Shown here: piece by piece, positions 36,098 to 47,158 of the stretch | Layout: each line of letters begins with the position of its first letter | Numbering within the stretch: the stretch's first letter is position 1 | Source of the DNA: Gonocerus acuteangulatus | Taxonomy: Eukaryota; Arthropoda; Insecta; Hemiptera; Coreidae | NCBI GenBank assembly: GCA_946811695.1 | Contig: OX328123.1 | Span: forward strand, 40,951,764-41,015,763 | Direction: 5' to 3' | Length of the DNA stretch: 64,000 bases | Translations under genes and position numbers: made by a program | The notes under the pieces: model-generated | Seen by the model: the letters and a program-made list of their open reading frames with translations, nothing else | Told to the model about the DNA's origin: nothing | Database searches by the model: none

Positions 36098-37342
36098 TTA
36101 GCACTTTCCTCCGAAGGAAAGTAGCTATTGAGGTTGGACTCATGACGGAATTTTTGAAAAATTTCTTCAAATCTTTATCGATCCTACCTAGTAGACACCG
36201 AAAATGACCCCCGTTAAAATTTATATATATCTATATATATATATATATATATATATATGCATATATATATATATATATATATATGTGTCTGTTAACACGA
36301 TAGCGGCCAGAGTTTTTGTTTTTTCGTCACGAAACTTGGTATATAGCATTCAATTAGCAAACGATTGAACGAGTTCGTTAACCACCAAAGTCGATCCACC
36401 GGAAGGGGGGGTTTACCCCGAACCCAAAACACTAATTTGACTATGTCAGCCGTAATATTTGTTATATTTCAACGAAACTTGGTATTCGTAGTGGTAATAT
36501 AGAGAGAAAAGTGAGATATAAAAATGAACTAAATCGGTTCATTAGAAGGGGGGGTTTACTCCGGACCCACAATACCAATTCGCCACTACCAGCCGTGATT
36601 TTTGGTATATTTCGATGAAACTCGGTATTCGTAGTGGTAATCCACAGGTAAATAACTGTTGTAAAATTAAACTAAATCGGTTCATTAGGAGGGGGGGTTT
36701 ACTCCGGACCCACAATACCAATTCGCCTCTACCAGCCGTGATTTTTGGTATATTTCGACGAAACTCGGTATTCGTAGTGGTAATCTACAGGTAAATATGT
36801 GTTGTAAAAATAAACTAAATCGGTTCATTAGAAGGGGGGGTTTACTCTTGACCCAAATTCTTAATATACTCATACCGGTCGTAATTTCTGCTGTATTGTA
36901 ACGAAACGCGGTATACGTCGTGGGTAACTCTTGAGAAAGAAGTATTGTAAAAATGAGCTGAATCGGTCAATCGGAAAGCGGGGGTTTAATTTGTAATATA
37001 TTTCAATAGAAAAGCCCGTCAGACGTAGGTTCACAAAGCCGCCGCAAGGAGCGCTTTCTACCGCTAGAGTGACTGTATCCTGTTCCTGCATTAGATCAAA
37101 ATACGATAATATGAGGTTTTTTGTATTTATTACGTAGTGTAATAGGTACCATGTGTAAACATAACTCTGGAAGCAAATTATTAATTGATCAGTTACTCAT
37201 TACAAATTTAAAAGAGAACTATTCTTGTTTTTATTTTATTTATGTAGGATATTTTAAGCAAATTGTTCTGGAAAGCAATCTACACTACCCAAATTCTGAG
37301 GAAAGTGCTTAGTTATGCAGCTCCTGCGTGACGGACTTTTTT
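36098..37342 (+). mobile_element. HINE-A copy 2, full length, third in the cluster
   Basis: Same structure as 4597-5826. 5' TTAGCACTTTCCTC at 36098, (TA)n near 36225-36285, three units 143 bp apart (36532, 36675, 36818). The 3' inverted repeat GAGGAAAGTGCTTA is at 37298-37311, then GCAGctcCTGC and gacttttt. A 63-residue frame at 37121-37312 is also open in copy 1 (5605-5796), but I see no evidence that it is translated. Confidence 0.75.
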
Positions 37343-38157
37343 GCATTGTATGTTGCTCTTTAAATATTATTTGGATATTAAATAAAAAAGCTGTCTCCGT
37401 TGGGAGTCAATGCCTTCTTAAATCAAAGTCAATGCATTCTTATATAAATATCATTACTACTCTTTACTCTTTAGTTATCATGATATAGCTTTTTAGAATT
37501 TATGAATTATAGTTGAAGCTTTTTATTATTAAATTATTAATGAATGATTTGCCGATTACTTTCAAATGAAACTTATGACTTGCAATAATGAATGCACATG
37601 TAAGTAGATAGAGACGCTCTTTTTCTTCTCAGCTCTCTTTGAAGAAGGATATATTACTGTTCTTGCAAAACGTTATTTGCTATTCTTGTTGATTGAATAA
37701 GGGTTTATGACCTATTTCACTTGAAAAAGTATTGTCTGTCTCTAATTGAAAGTTGATAAGGCTAATCATATTATAATTTTACTATTTTGGCCATTTAGGC
37801 TAAACATAACGTCTGAGTAGAGGATAAATTAGTTGATGCCTGACTAAATTTAAAACGATCATATTGTTTTGATTTGAAATATTTTAATACAGAGTGCCTT
37901 GTATGTTTTTATGAATATCGTATATTCTTTTGCCATTATATTAGACAATTTATGAACCTTAAAATATGTAATATCACTTTGTTAATTTACAAATATCTTA
38001 AAGACGTTTCATAAAAACTTACTATATTTTATATATTATCTCGATATTTTATTTATATTGAAATAAAAAAAAGATCTTGGTGTTTGTTGTCTTAAAGTTA
38101 TATTCTGCTTTTTACATTTTATTTATTTAGTTCTTTTCCATACAAATATTAGTAAAC
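37343..38157. other. AT-rich spacer, no gene seen
   Basis: About 800 bp without recognisable exons or repeats. It leads into the broken Helentron-like gene at 38158 and may hold its promoter. Confidence 0.4.
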
Positions 38158-39232
38158 ATGCCTAAATTAAAGAAGAATAGTCAGAATACGAGAAAACAAA
38201 AATCAAAAGAATGTATGACGAAGTATAGGAGCTGTGAGGGTGTACTAGACAAATTAAGAGAATTGGATAAGGCATCAAAAGCCATTAAACGGAAGGGCAC
38301 AGAAAGAAGACGTGCAGACAATTTTAAAAACTCGCAATCACAAAAAAAGAAGACTTTTAGATCCAAAGAAAGCAGCTGCACATCGCGAACAACTAAAAGT
38401 AAATCAACTTAATCGATTACAAGACCCAATTCAAAAGGTTGTTCATTTTAATAGAGAGAAACTGTGCCAGGCTGCACGTCTATCTTTGCCTGAAAACAGG
38501 CTAGTGTAAAGAATAAGAGAGAAAATCTGTCGTGACAGACGACTCTCTGACCCCAATAAGAGGCAAACATTCCGAGAGAAAGAAAAGGTTTGGCAGGCAG
38601 CTAGACTAGCAGACCCTATGAAGAGGCAAGAACAACGAGAAAGGTTGAAAACCTCTCAGTCTGCTAGACTAGCTGATCCTGGCAAAAGGCAAGAACAACG
38701 AGAAAGGTTGAAAGCCTGTCAGTCTGCTAGACTAGCAGACCCTATCAAAAGGCAACAACACCTTGATCGACTGAAGGTTTGTCAGCTGAGGAGATTGAGT
38801 TGCTCCCAGAAAAGGCTAATACACCTTCAGTTGCAAAAGGTTTGCCAAAAATCAAGGCTTTCGGACCCATTCAAGAGGCTTGAGCATAGAGAATTAGATA
38901 AAAAATGTCACCGTAGGACTCTTCTAAACATACGTAATAGGTTTATACATCGTGAAAGAGTTAGAATTGCTCAGCAGAAAAGACTTAAAACAACATCTAA
39001 TAGGTCGAAACAAAATCAACTAACTTTAACAAATTATTATAAAAGGGTAAAAGAAAATGATGACCAAAGAAAAGCTAACTTAAAAAAATCATTTTTAAAA
39101 GATATAAAAGATGGACCTTTCTGGCCCTGCTCTTGCTGTAGCCGTTTATGGTTTAGATACTCGGTTAAGTACTATAGAGTAGATGAAATTTTGTCCAAGA
39201 CCATTATGTTTTGTATAATTATTATGTTATAA
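38158..39232 (+). pseudogene. Broken gene with 21-residue basic repeats, Helentron ORF N-terminus-like
   Basis: ATG at 38158 (MPKLKKNSQNTRKQKSKECM). The frame shifts at about 38330-38380 into one open to 39232 apart from a TAA at 38507. Repeats of 21 residues follow the theme ARLADPxKRQEQRERLKxCQ, at least seven of them, with near-identical DNA copies at 38600-38750. After the repeats, FWPCSCCSRLWFRYSV gives a C-x-C-C cluster followed by RLxFxxSV. Repeats of this kind (STPR-like) followed by such a cysteine motif stand at the N-terminus of Helitron/Helentron replication proteins in arthropods. The Rep (HUH) and helicase domains are not in the window. Alternative: an independent STPR-repeat DNA-binding protein. 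Assignment by family knowledge, moderate. Confidence 0.5.
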
Positions 39233-40370
39233 ATAACAAAACACCAAACCTCCATTCTTTTAATTGATTGTACTTTATTATCTTGACTAATATATTTAAA
39301 ATTGTATCTCCATCAATAACTGTGACAATAAAAAAACAAAAAAAAAAAAAAAAAAACAATATCAATCTCAAAGTGCAATGGAGTGTACGATATTTTTGTT
39401 TAGTCTTTCTTTAGCCAACATAAAAACCTGGATTGTTTACCCAAGCGAGAGCATCCCATTTACAATGTGTGAAAAACACGGTATACACAAACAGACATCG
39501 TTTGGTTTTGCGACTTATTGATTGTCATGGTCAATGCCAGTCTGAATGGAAATTGAATTCAATTGGCAGATCTGCGGGATTAATAATGACCGAAAACTGT
39601 GTAGTAGTGAGAGAAAGCTTTTTGTGTGAGAAAGAGAGGGGACCGGCTTCGTTCTCATCCTTACTCCGTGCTGTTTACTGGGTGAGAAGTGACACCGGTA
39701 GACGCCTAGCGGGGATAACTTATCAGTTATCCGCCACGAAGGGTTGAAAATTATTGAAGTACTAATCTCACTATTATAAAATGGGGTTTGGTGGTAGAAG
39801 GGTGACAATTTAGGGTTGTACGTATTTTTTTTAATGCCAAATATACAAATATATATATATATATATAAAATGTTTTCCAAAAAATAAAAATAAATCTTAA
39901 AAAAATAAAAATTAAATATTTTGTCCAAAAAATAAAAAAATATTTACCCTAATCACTTAGAGGTATGAAGAATAGTTTACATCCTATTCTCAGACCTACT
40001 GAATATACACAAAAAATTTCATAAAAATCGGTCATGCAGTTTCGGAGGAGTCTAACCGTCGTTTGGGAGAAACGCATACAAGAATTGGACTTTTTTCACA
40101 ACTTCTCTGAAAAAATATTCTGCACCTGTAAGTCCTTTGATTCGATTGCTCATTTTAAAATAAATATTAAACCTGAAACTGAAAGTGTGTTAACTCAAAA
40201 CCTTAAGCAGTACATTTTGTATCGAGCGAATTTCGCTGTAAAAGGAAATGTTCAAGCTGGCCTGTTCTACTGGTTAACGAACTTGGCCATTCGTTTAAAA
40301 CAACGTATTTTTGTGTCATCAAAATCGAACCGATTTTATGGATGCTAATGCACGAAGAGACCTATATATA
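39233..40370. other. No gene recognised; Helentron-like fragments
   Basis: Contains an A-run near 39335, a small TA repeat at 39849-39866, and at about 40015-40345 text typical of Helentron-like interiors (aaaaatcggtcatgcagttt, ctggttaacgaacttggcca). The frames at 39433-39747 and 40034-40348 are not recognised proteins. Confidence 0.4.
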
Positions 40371-42264
40371 TACAGGGTGATTCAGGTCTAAGTAGCCAAA
40401 CTCTAGGAGGTGATTGTAGACATTATTTCCAACAAAAAAGATCATTTAAAGTATGGTCCGATTCCGAAAGGAAAAGAAACTACGTCCAATTTTCTGTTTT
40501 TTTAACGTAGTCACGTTTTTTAATGAAAGGTTTCTCAAAATCTATTCAAGATAATTAAATTCTAATTATGCCATCATAAAATAGACAAAACTTCCTTTAA
40601 GAAAACAGTAATCCAATTCACTATAACTATTGTTAAAAGATACTTTCTGAACGTCCAATAACGCACTTCTGTTTTTATCAATAAATTAGAGTTTTTTCGC
40701 GATTTTTTTCCTCAGCCCTCTAACGGACTACAGATTCAATACTTACTCGAAAATTTCTACATTTAGTAAGCATTAAATCCATGCAAATGCAGTGGAGGTT
40801 TATTCAGGAATAAATTGAACGATTGGCTTCCTTTTGTCAAAAAAATGAGGAATTTAGTTTTGTTACTTTCAAATACCTTGTGTAAAGAAATTAAAAATTA
40901 TTCATTTTTTATTGGCTAAACTGTGGGAATCCATTGTCCAGTCCGGAAGCAATAAAAAATAATTGAAAGAAACGATTAGAAAAGATTTTCATTTGACAGA
41001 TACGCCACAATTTGTGTTTTTTTTTTTCCAAAAAAATATTGTTCATTGATTTATCTTTTACATGATGTATTTGGCACCCAGTTTTGACTAGGATTTTTGA
41101 GGGGAGAGTTCAAAAACATTTCAGGGTCGTTAAATACAGTTTCAGGGTTCGTTTTATGTTAAGTGTAAATAATGTGATTTTTGAATGAGTTGAATAATTT
41201 TTTTTTTTTTTTTTTAGTTTAATCAGGGTTTGAATGTTTATTTTCTACGATATATGTTGCTGATATTAAGTTAGATGAAAAATAAAATATTATTTTATGT
41301 TTGATTGTAAAAGTTTTTGAATTATTTACACGTATTTTAATAAACAGTGAAAACAAAAATCTGGCCTGACAAAGTTGTTCTAAATTTTATTAGCTTTCAT
41401 TTTTTTTTTTTAAAAATGCATTCAAATCGGTTAAGATTTGGAGGCTGTAGCCTTTTTTGAAACACGAAAAGTAGTTTGGCCCCACTGTGCGGCGGCAGAA
41501 ATTTTCTTACCTCACGGCTCGTTGGAAAAATTCCTCGCCGCGCCCTGAATGTCGGCGCTAATGGCCTGGATGTCAAGGTGCCGTAAAAAACAAAAAAAAA
41601 AAAAAAATCGTCAAACACAAAAATAATTACTACGAAATTCTAATCATTAGGTGAGTTCTATTGCTTTAAAAATATTATATTAATGCCTTTATAAAGTAAT
41701 TGAATTTATTTTTCCTTCAAACGTTCTTTAATCCAAAGCTAGGTGGAGCAAAAATAGTTTAGGAGATGTTTATTAAGTTTTACTGAAGTGTAGATCACGT
41801 TGATAATAAACGTTTCTGAAAACTTCAAAAACAAAAGTCTGTTTTCCTCCATTCCTATTAACATTTTAGGCATTTAAAGGTTCTTTTTGGAAAGTAAATT
41901 TAATCCTCTACAACGTTTATATCGACTAAATGTTTCATTACGGGCATACATTCTACGTTATTGGCAGAAAAGTGACAAAAAACAAGGGTTTTATCGGTTT
42001 TTCGCAATTTGTTACTCATTGGTGCGCTTTAGCGAAAAAATGACAGATATAAAATCGTCATAAAATTCAATTCTCTACAATAATCCGTCATAAAAATGAC
42101 CTTTCTATTGATGATTCCAGAGATAGGGTCTCTGGAGAAAGTTGAGAGGTCGTGCATTAGGTCCAATGAATGTTCATTTGACCACGTTAAGACCCACGAA
42201 GTTTCGTTTTTAAATTGCAAAAATCGTGGGGAAAAAGGGGGATGTCAATCGACTTTTGAACACC

Positions 42265-42269
<5 letters not shown>
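40371..42269. mobile_element. 1.9 kb TIR element without visible transposase
   Basis: Left end tacagggtgattcaggtcta at 40371, right end acttttgaacaccctgta finishing at 42269. The two ends pair over TACAGGGTG(A)TTCA and both sit in TA repeats, so a TA target is likely. The interior has no long frame and one SINE-II fragment. Probably a non-autonomous or fully decayed DNA transposon. Confidence 0.5.
41498..41608 (+). repeat. SINE-II fragment (body and tail)
   Basis: Reads cctcacggctcgttggaaaa, then cgccctgaatgtcggcgcta, tggcctggatgtcaaggtgc and cgtaaaaaac plus an A-run. It matches the 3' two-thirds of the full SINE-II copies at 54076 and 54909. Confidence 0.65.

Positions 42270-42317
<48 letters not shown>
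42270..42317. repeat. (TA)n microsatellite
   Basis: TA repeats directly right of the TIR element, perhaps its expanded target site. Confidence 0.85.
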
Positions 42318-42321
<4 letters not shown>

Positions 42322-43172
42322 CATACACACATACATCCTTTTATTAAAAGCAGAGATTTTTTGAACTGGTAATCTGCAGGACACCACCATTTTCTAGCCA
42401 GGATCGAGGTGATACCTTTCGTTTTATCGAAGTTGAAAGAGCGCCGCTGGTGTTTCAAGACAATGAAACATTTATTTAAGTTTCTAATAAAAAAAACTTA
42501 TGTGTAACCAAGAATGCTCATTAATTTATTTTTAATTCTCCCTAATCGCGTATAGAAAATATTACCCTCATTTTAAATCTGGAATAATAAAAGAATGTTA
42601 TTGTATTTTAGAAAGAAGTCCAATTTACAGGAATTATTGTTGGATTTGGAAGAGTTAGAATAGAAAATGTTAGTATTTTGTCTTCAACGAAACGAAACAA
42701 ACATTTCACACCAAAAATTCAGAATCGTTTTCTTCGACTGGAGCTGGTGAAATATACAAAAAATGTCAATACTGCTCATGAATATTATACCGTATGATAT
42801 GAAACCACCTTATGACGAAACATTTCCTGCTAGTCTAACTTTGCTTTGTCTAGTACTGTTGATGTAAAACTCATATCCCTAATTGATATTTGTAGGCACG
42901 GAATAAAAAACAAAAAAAAACTATAAGAACAATTGCAGCCACATGTTATAACTATAGTGGAATCTAACATCATTCTCTGTTTACATATTCATTATGAAAC
43001 AATATTGCTGTATTAGATGGCTCTTATCTTTACTGCCGCCTGATGAAACTTCATAATATCTATTATATAAATATTGCTTTGGTTTTTCCCCCTATCTAGT
43101 ATTCCTGTGAATTTGATAGACTTTAATGTTTCTTCGCTTGCGCTCAGAGGGTAAGAAAGCAGGTGTATCAAT

Positions 43173-43239
43173 ATGGCAGCTGAGGCCCTTGAATCAACTG
43201 CTCGAAATGGTCTGCCATCTATTGATCATTCCAAGAAAA
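43173..43239 (+). CDS. Candidate first coding exon of an SV2-like paralogue
   Basis: ATG at 43173 encodes MAAEALESTARNGLPSIDHS plus KK and then a consensus donor GTAAGC at 43240. Exon length is 67 nt, the same as exon 1 of the SV2-like gene, with the same phase-1 junction and a similar small polar N-terminus starting MA. No following exon (DFExAIxxAG or GxGKF type) is visible in the remaining 20 kb, so the gene either continues beyond the window or is a remnant. This is a positional and structural argument; the peptide itself is too short to prove homology. Confidence 0.35.
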
Positions 43240-43653
43240 GTAAGCATATTTTATACATTAATCAATCTTTGAATCTTTTATACTCCCTTTTTTGAAGTGG
43301 GCCTGCTTGTCTGACTGTGGTTTGCCTTCTATAAATATGGTCCTTCTTAGATGAAATTTGGGACGAAAATACTTCGACCAAACATGGGCGTCAGGGCCGC
43401 CACATCTCAGAGCCGGGCCCAGGACCAGATCACGGGCCTCCACTTCTCAGAGCCAGACTGAAAAATCTAGTATTTTGCTACAGCCCCCCTTATATACGCC
43501 CATGCGTCCAAAGCCCACGTTTGTTAACCAGCTCGTTACTTTAGTTTTCATCTTTAGAAACTTCCCACTATGGCTCATGAACCATCTTGACTCATCCCTT
43601 GAATGCCATCTGTATACAGAGCAAGAGTGAAAGTTCGAGGCTCGGGGATGTCG

Positions 43654-43707
43654 TTTCTGAGCCCACTTCTCTGGGACATATATGTCCAAAAAAAGTGGGC
43701 TCAGAAA
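43654..43707. repeat. Perfect 15 bp stem hairpin
   Basis: TTTCTGAGCCCACTT at 43654-43668 pairs exactly with AAGTGGGCTCAGAAA at 43693-43707. The loop holds another palindrome, GGACATATATGTCC. Lies just before the 160 bp array. Confidence 0.8.
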
Positions 43708-43719
43708 CTGCTTCTTACG

Positions 43720-44545
43720 GTAGCTCTATTACGCTGGAACAGCAACATTGCAACCCCAACTTCTAACATACTCAGTAATTTGTTGCTAATTTGTTACACT
43801 ATTTTCAAATTTGTTGCTCCGGCCGTTTCCGAGAAAACGTGGCTGTGCTACCGTAATATTACGCCAGCACAGCCACCCCTGTAACTTTTGATCTAATTGT
43901 CTGACGAAATTCAGACTGGTACTAGAATTTGTTGCTAATTTGTTGCTCTAGAATGACACCAATCACGATTTTGTCGCTCATGCCGTTTCCGAGAAAACGT
44001 GGCTGTGCTACCGTAAATTACGCCAGCACAGCCACCCCCGTACCTTTTGATCTAATTGTCTGACGAAATTCAGACTGGTACTAGAATTTGTTGCTAATTT
44101 GTTGCTCTAGAATGACACCAATCACGAATTTGTCGCTCCTGCCGTTTCCGAGAAAACGTGGCTGTGCTACCGTAATATTACGCCAGCACAGCCACCCCCG
44201 TACCTTTTGATCTAATTGTCTGACGAAATTCAGACTGGTACCAGAATTTGTTGCTAATTTGTTGCTCTAGAATGACACCAATCACGAATTTGTCGCTCCT
44301 GCCGTTTCCGAGAAAACGTGGCTGTGCTAGCGTAATATTACGCCAGCACAGCCACCCGAGTAACTTTTGAACTAATTGTCCGACGAAATTCAGATTGGTA
44401 CCAGAATTTGTTGCTAATTTGTTGCTCTAGATTGACACCAATCACGAATTTGTCGCACCAGCCGTTTCCGAGAAAACGTGGCTGTGCTAGCGTAATATTA
44501 CGCCAGCACAGCCACCCCCCTAACTTTTGATCTAATGGTCTGAGC
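43720..44545 (+). repeat. 160 bp tandem array with TAATATTAC stem-loops (~5 copies)
   Basis: The landmark ccgtttccgagaaaacgtgg recurs at 43823, 43983, 44142, 44302 and 44462, so the period is 159-160 bp. Units share ctaatttgttgctctagaat and cgaaattcagactggtac. Each unit has an inverted repeat GTGGCTGTGCT / AGCACAGCCAC whose tip reads cgTAATATTACg. The nonamer is intact at 43854, 44173, 44333 and 44493 and changed (taaattac) at 44014. The right end runs into Helentron-like sequence at about 44560. No protein is encoded across it. Confidence 0.9.
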
Positions 44546-44564
44546 TAACCTCGCCACTTATATA

Positions 44565-44700
44565 TATAGTATGTGTCTGTTAGCACGATAGCGGCCATAG
44601 TTTTATAATTTTTCACGAAACTTGGAATATAGCGTTCATTAGCAACCTATTGAACGAGTTCGTTTAACACCAGAATCGGTCCAGAGGAAGACATGCCTGT
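44565..44700 (+). mobile_element. HINE-A interior fragment joined to the 160 bp array
   Basis: Contains gtgtctgttagcacgatagc, acgaaacttggaatatagcg and gaacgagttcgtttaacacc, the section that follows (TA)n in HINE-A. Followed by a long (TA)n at 44718-44788. Confidence 0.6.
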
Positions 44701-44716
44701 GTTATATTATTATATG

Positions 44717-44717
<1 letters not shown>

Positions 44718-44788
<71 letters not shown>
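44718..44788. repeat. (TA)n microsatellite
   Basis: Pure TA repeat of about 70 bp following the HINE-A fragment. Confidence 0.9.
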
Positions 44789-44790
<2 letters not shown>

Positions 44791-44799
44791 GGGGTGGCC

Positions 44800-45596
44800 C
44801 AGAAATGCGGCCCACAAAAGAAATTACTACTAAACGTTTTGAGATATCTACATTTTCTTAGGGGCAAAGTTGTAGTTCTCGTCGAGATCTATAAAATAGT
44901 GAAATTAGAAATGAGAAAATAACACTTCTAAGGGTTCAAATAAACCTTTGAAGGGAAGGGTTTCCTTTTTACAATTAATTTGCAATATGTTTTTAGAATG
45001 TTGTAACAAAACAGGGAAGAACCGTGCAAACGGAGTTTCGATGCGTAATATTTCTTTCCAGCGTTACTCCTCAATGGGCAGAATTAGAGATTTCCGGGTT
45101 TCAGAAAAACTTCCTCATTTAATTATCTTTCCATTCATGTATCACAACCCTGTATTGAAGTATTTGAACGGTTTAAAAACAAAAGTTTAAAAAAAAAACA
45201 TTGATCTGTGAAAAGAAAATTATATTTTTTTCTTCAGTTTATTCAAAAAGCTGAAGAGAAATATTTATTTTTATAAATGTTTACATAAATATTAAGTAAA
45301 TATTTACTTAAAACAATAAAAAAAAATTACTTCCACGAACATAAAAAAAATGCCTGAAACAGTAAATAAAATACACATTTATTTTGATTTTATTAATTCA
45401 GGTACCTAATACTGGGTCCAGGAGGCGGCCATTTAGGAACCCCAACTATACATTAACCTCAAAAATTATTATTTTTACCTAGATCACGCACGCATTTTTA
45501 CAGGTATTTATATTTAGAAAACAAATGCTTTACCTTGAATTGATACTGATTGCTACGCTTATGAAACTCACTGGGATTCTCGTGAGCCCATACGTT
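44800..45596. other. No gene recognised
   Basis: AT-rich. An 80-residue frame at 44948-45190 is not recognised and has no context. Nothing else supported. Confidence 0.4.
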
Positions 45597-45717
45597 TTAG
45601 CACTTTCCTCCGAAGGAAAGTAGCTATTGAGGTTGGACTCATGACGGAATTTTTGAAAAATTTCTTCAAATCTTTATCGATCCTACCTAGTAGAAACCGA
45701 AAATGACCCCCGTTTAA

Positions 45718-45794
<77 letters not shown>

Positions 45795-45900
45795 TGTTAA
45801 CACGATAGCGGCCAGAGTTTTTGTTTTTTCGTCACGAAACTTGGTATATATCATTCAATTAGCAAACGATTGAACGAGTTCGTTAACCACCAAAGTCAAG
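45597..45900 (+). mobile_element. HINE-A copy 5, 5' half only
   Basis: Starts ttagcactttcctccgaagg at 45597, continues with the family sequence, a (TA)n of about 70 bp (45722-45791) and the tgtctgttaacacgatagcg section, and stops at ccaccaaagtcaag. No tandem units or 3' end. A fragment of HINE-B (ccaccattattttcggtctc, aaattttctagtcggcacat) follows at 45925-45990. Confidence 0.7.
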
Positions 45901-45990
45901 TGATATATATATATATATATCAATTTGAACCACCATTATTTTCGGTCTCTAGGGGATCTGAAACGCAAAATTTTCTAGTCGGCACATCAT

Positions 45991-46524
45991 CACATTACCT
46001 GTGTGACTAGGTGTCGTCAGTGTGTTTTGCAAGGAAGCCTTTTGTAAAAACGTTCATAATTTTCGATGTATTTAGTTCTGTAATTAACTTTTATGCAAGA
46101 ATTAATATCAAGGATAATTTTCATTTAATTTTGATATCACAAAAAAAAACACCAATTACTTTTATTTATTTGCTGTTTTTTTTTTATTCTAGAATTTCAA
46201 TTACATTATGAAATTGAGAGATAATCTCCGTTTTGAGTATTCCTTTGGAAATTTGATTAAATAAAACAACTTTTGTCTGATTCGGCAGACTGCAGGATTT
46301 ATTTTCGAAGAGTAGTGATTTTCGAAACGTTGTCACTAACCAGAAGTTTATATTATTATTGTTTGAATTGATACTACGGTTTGAATGAGATAATTGTGGA
46401 CATTTAATGTATATTAGCCTTTAAGAACATTTATGGGCCTTTATTTTTTTTTAATTTATAGAGTTCTGCAACAGAGGCGAAAAACTCTTTAAATGTCAGA
46501 TGTCAACTTCAAATGTGAAATGTG

Positions 46525-46572
<48 letters not shown>

Positions 46573-46654
46573 ATATGAAGAAATGAACTTGAAAAAGAAA
46601 GAAGAAAAAAACAAACAAACAAAAAATAATCAAAACAGACAAAATTTAGTAAAT
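45991..46654. other. No gene recognised; (TA)n at 46531-46569
   Basis: AT-rich DNA with one TA repeat and a lysine/asparagine-rich A tract near 46600. The 66-residue frame at 46011-46211 is not recognised. Confidence 0.4.
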
Positions 46655-46858
46655 TAAATTTTTGTGTAAAATAAAGAGTTTTTTAAATGTTTGAGTAATG
46701 CATTGATGTGTGGGCTACCTTCTGTCAGTATTTCGTGTAAGTCGTAAGGTATGGTCAGGTTATTGCGTTGTCTGCAGTTGGTAAGTATATGTTTAACGGT
46801 CAGAGTCTCGTTACAATATCTACAAGTTGTTCTGTCCTTTCTGTCTAGTAGGTAGGAG
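46655..46858 (-). pseudogene. Non-LTR retrotransposon C-terminus left of the hAT element
   Basis: Minus-strand reading: SYLLDRKDRTTCRYCNETLT, VKHILTNCRQRNNLTIPYDL, then ...LLKHLKNSLFYTKI and TAA. The CRYCNExLTVxHxLxxC pattern is the zinc-knuckle-like C-terminal motif of I/Jockey elements. The frame is open over about 65 residues and is cut by the hAT terminus at 46859. Confidence 0.75.
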
Positions 46859-47158
46859 CAGAGTTGGGCAAAAAGCAGTTTAACTACAAACTACAAAACT
46901 ACAACTACAGTAGTTGGAAAATATTCGCAACTATAAATACTTTTGTAGTTTGTAGTTGACGGAGCACAACTACTATTTTTCGAATACCCCAATGTAGTTG
47001 GGGTTCTCAACTACAACTACTGTAGTTTGAAAAAGTAGTTGTTTTAGCAACTACTAACTAATAGTTGAAGTTGTAGTTTTAAAGCTTTAACTACAATTAC
47101 ACAGGTGATTTTTGATCTAAATAAATAAAAAAAAAAAAAAACACTCATAAAAAAACAT

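Noticed and set aside
43720..44545. CRISPR-like array
   Set aside because: Period is 160 bp with the whole unit repeated, no unique spacers and no cas genes; it is a eukaryotic tandem repeat.
43720..44545. Integrated geminivirus-like or CRESS virus genome
   Set aside because: Only the nonamer hairpin is suggestive; no Rep or capsid frame is visible nearby, so I keep it as an origin-like motif only.
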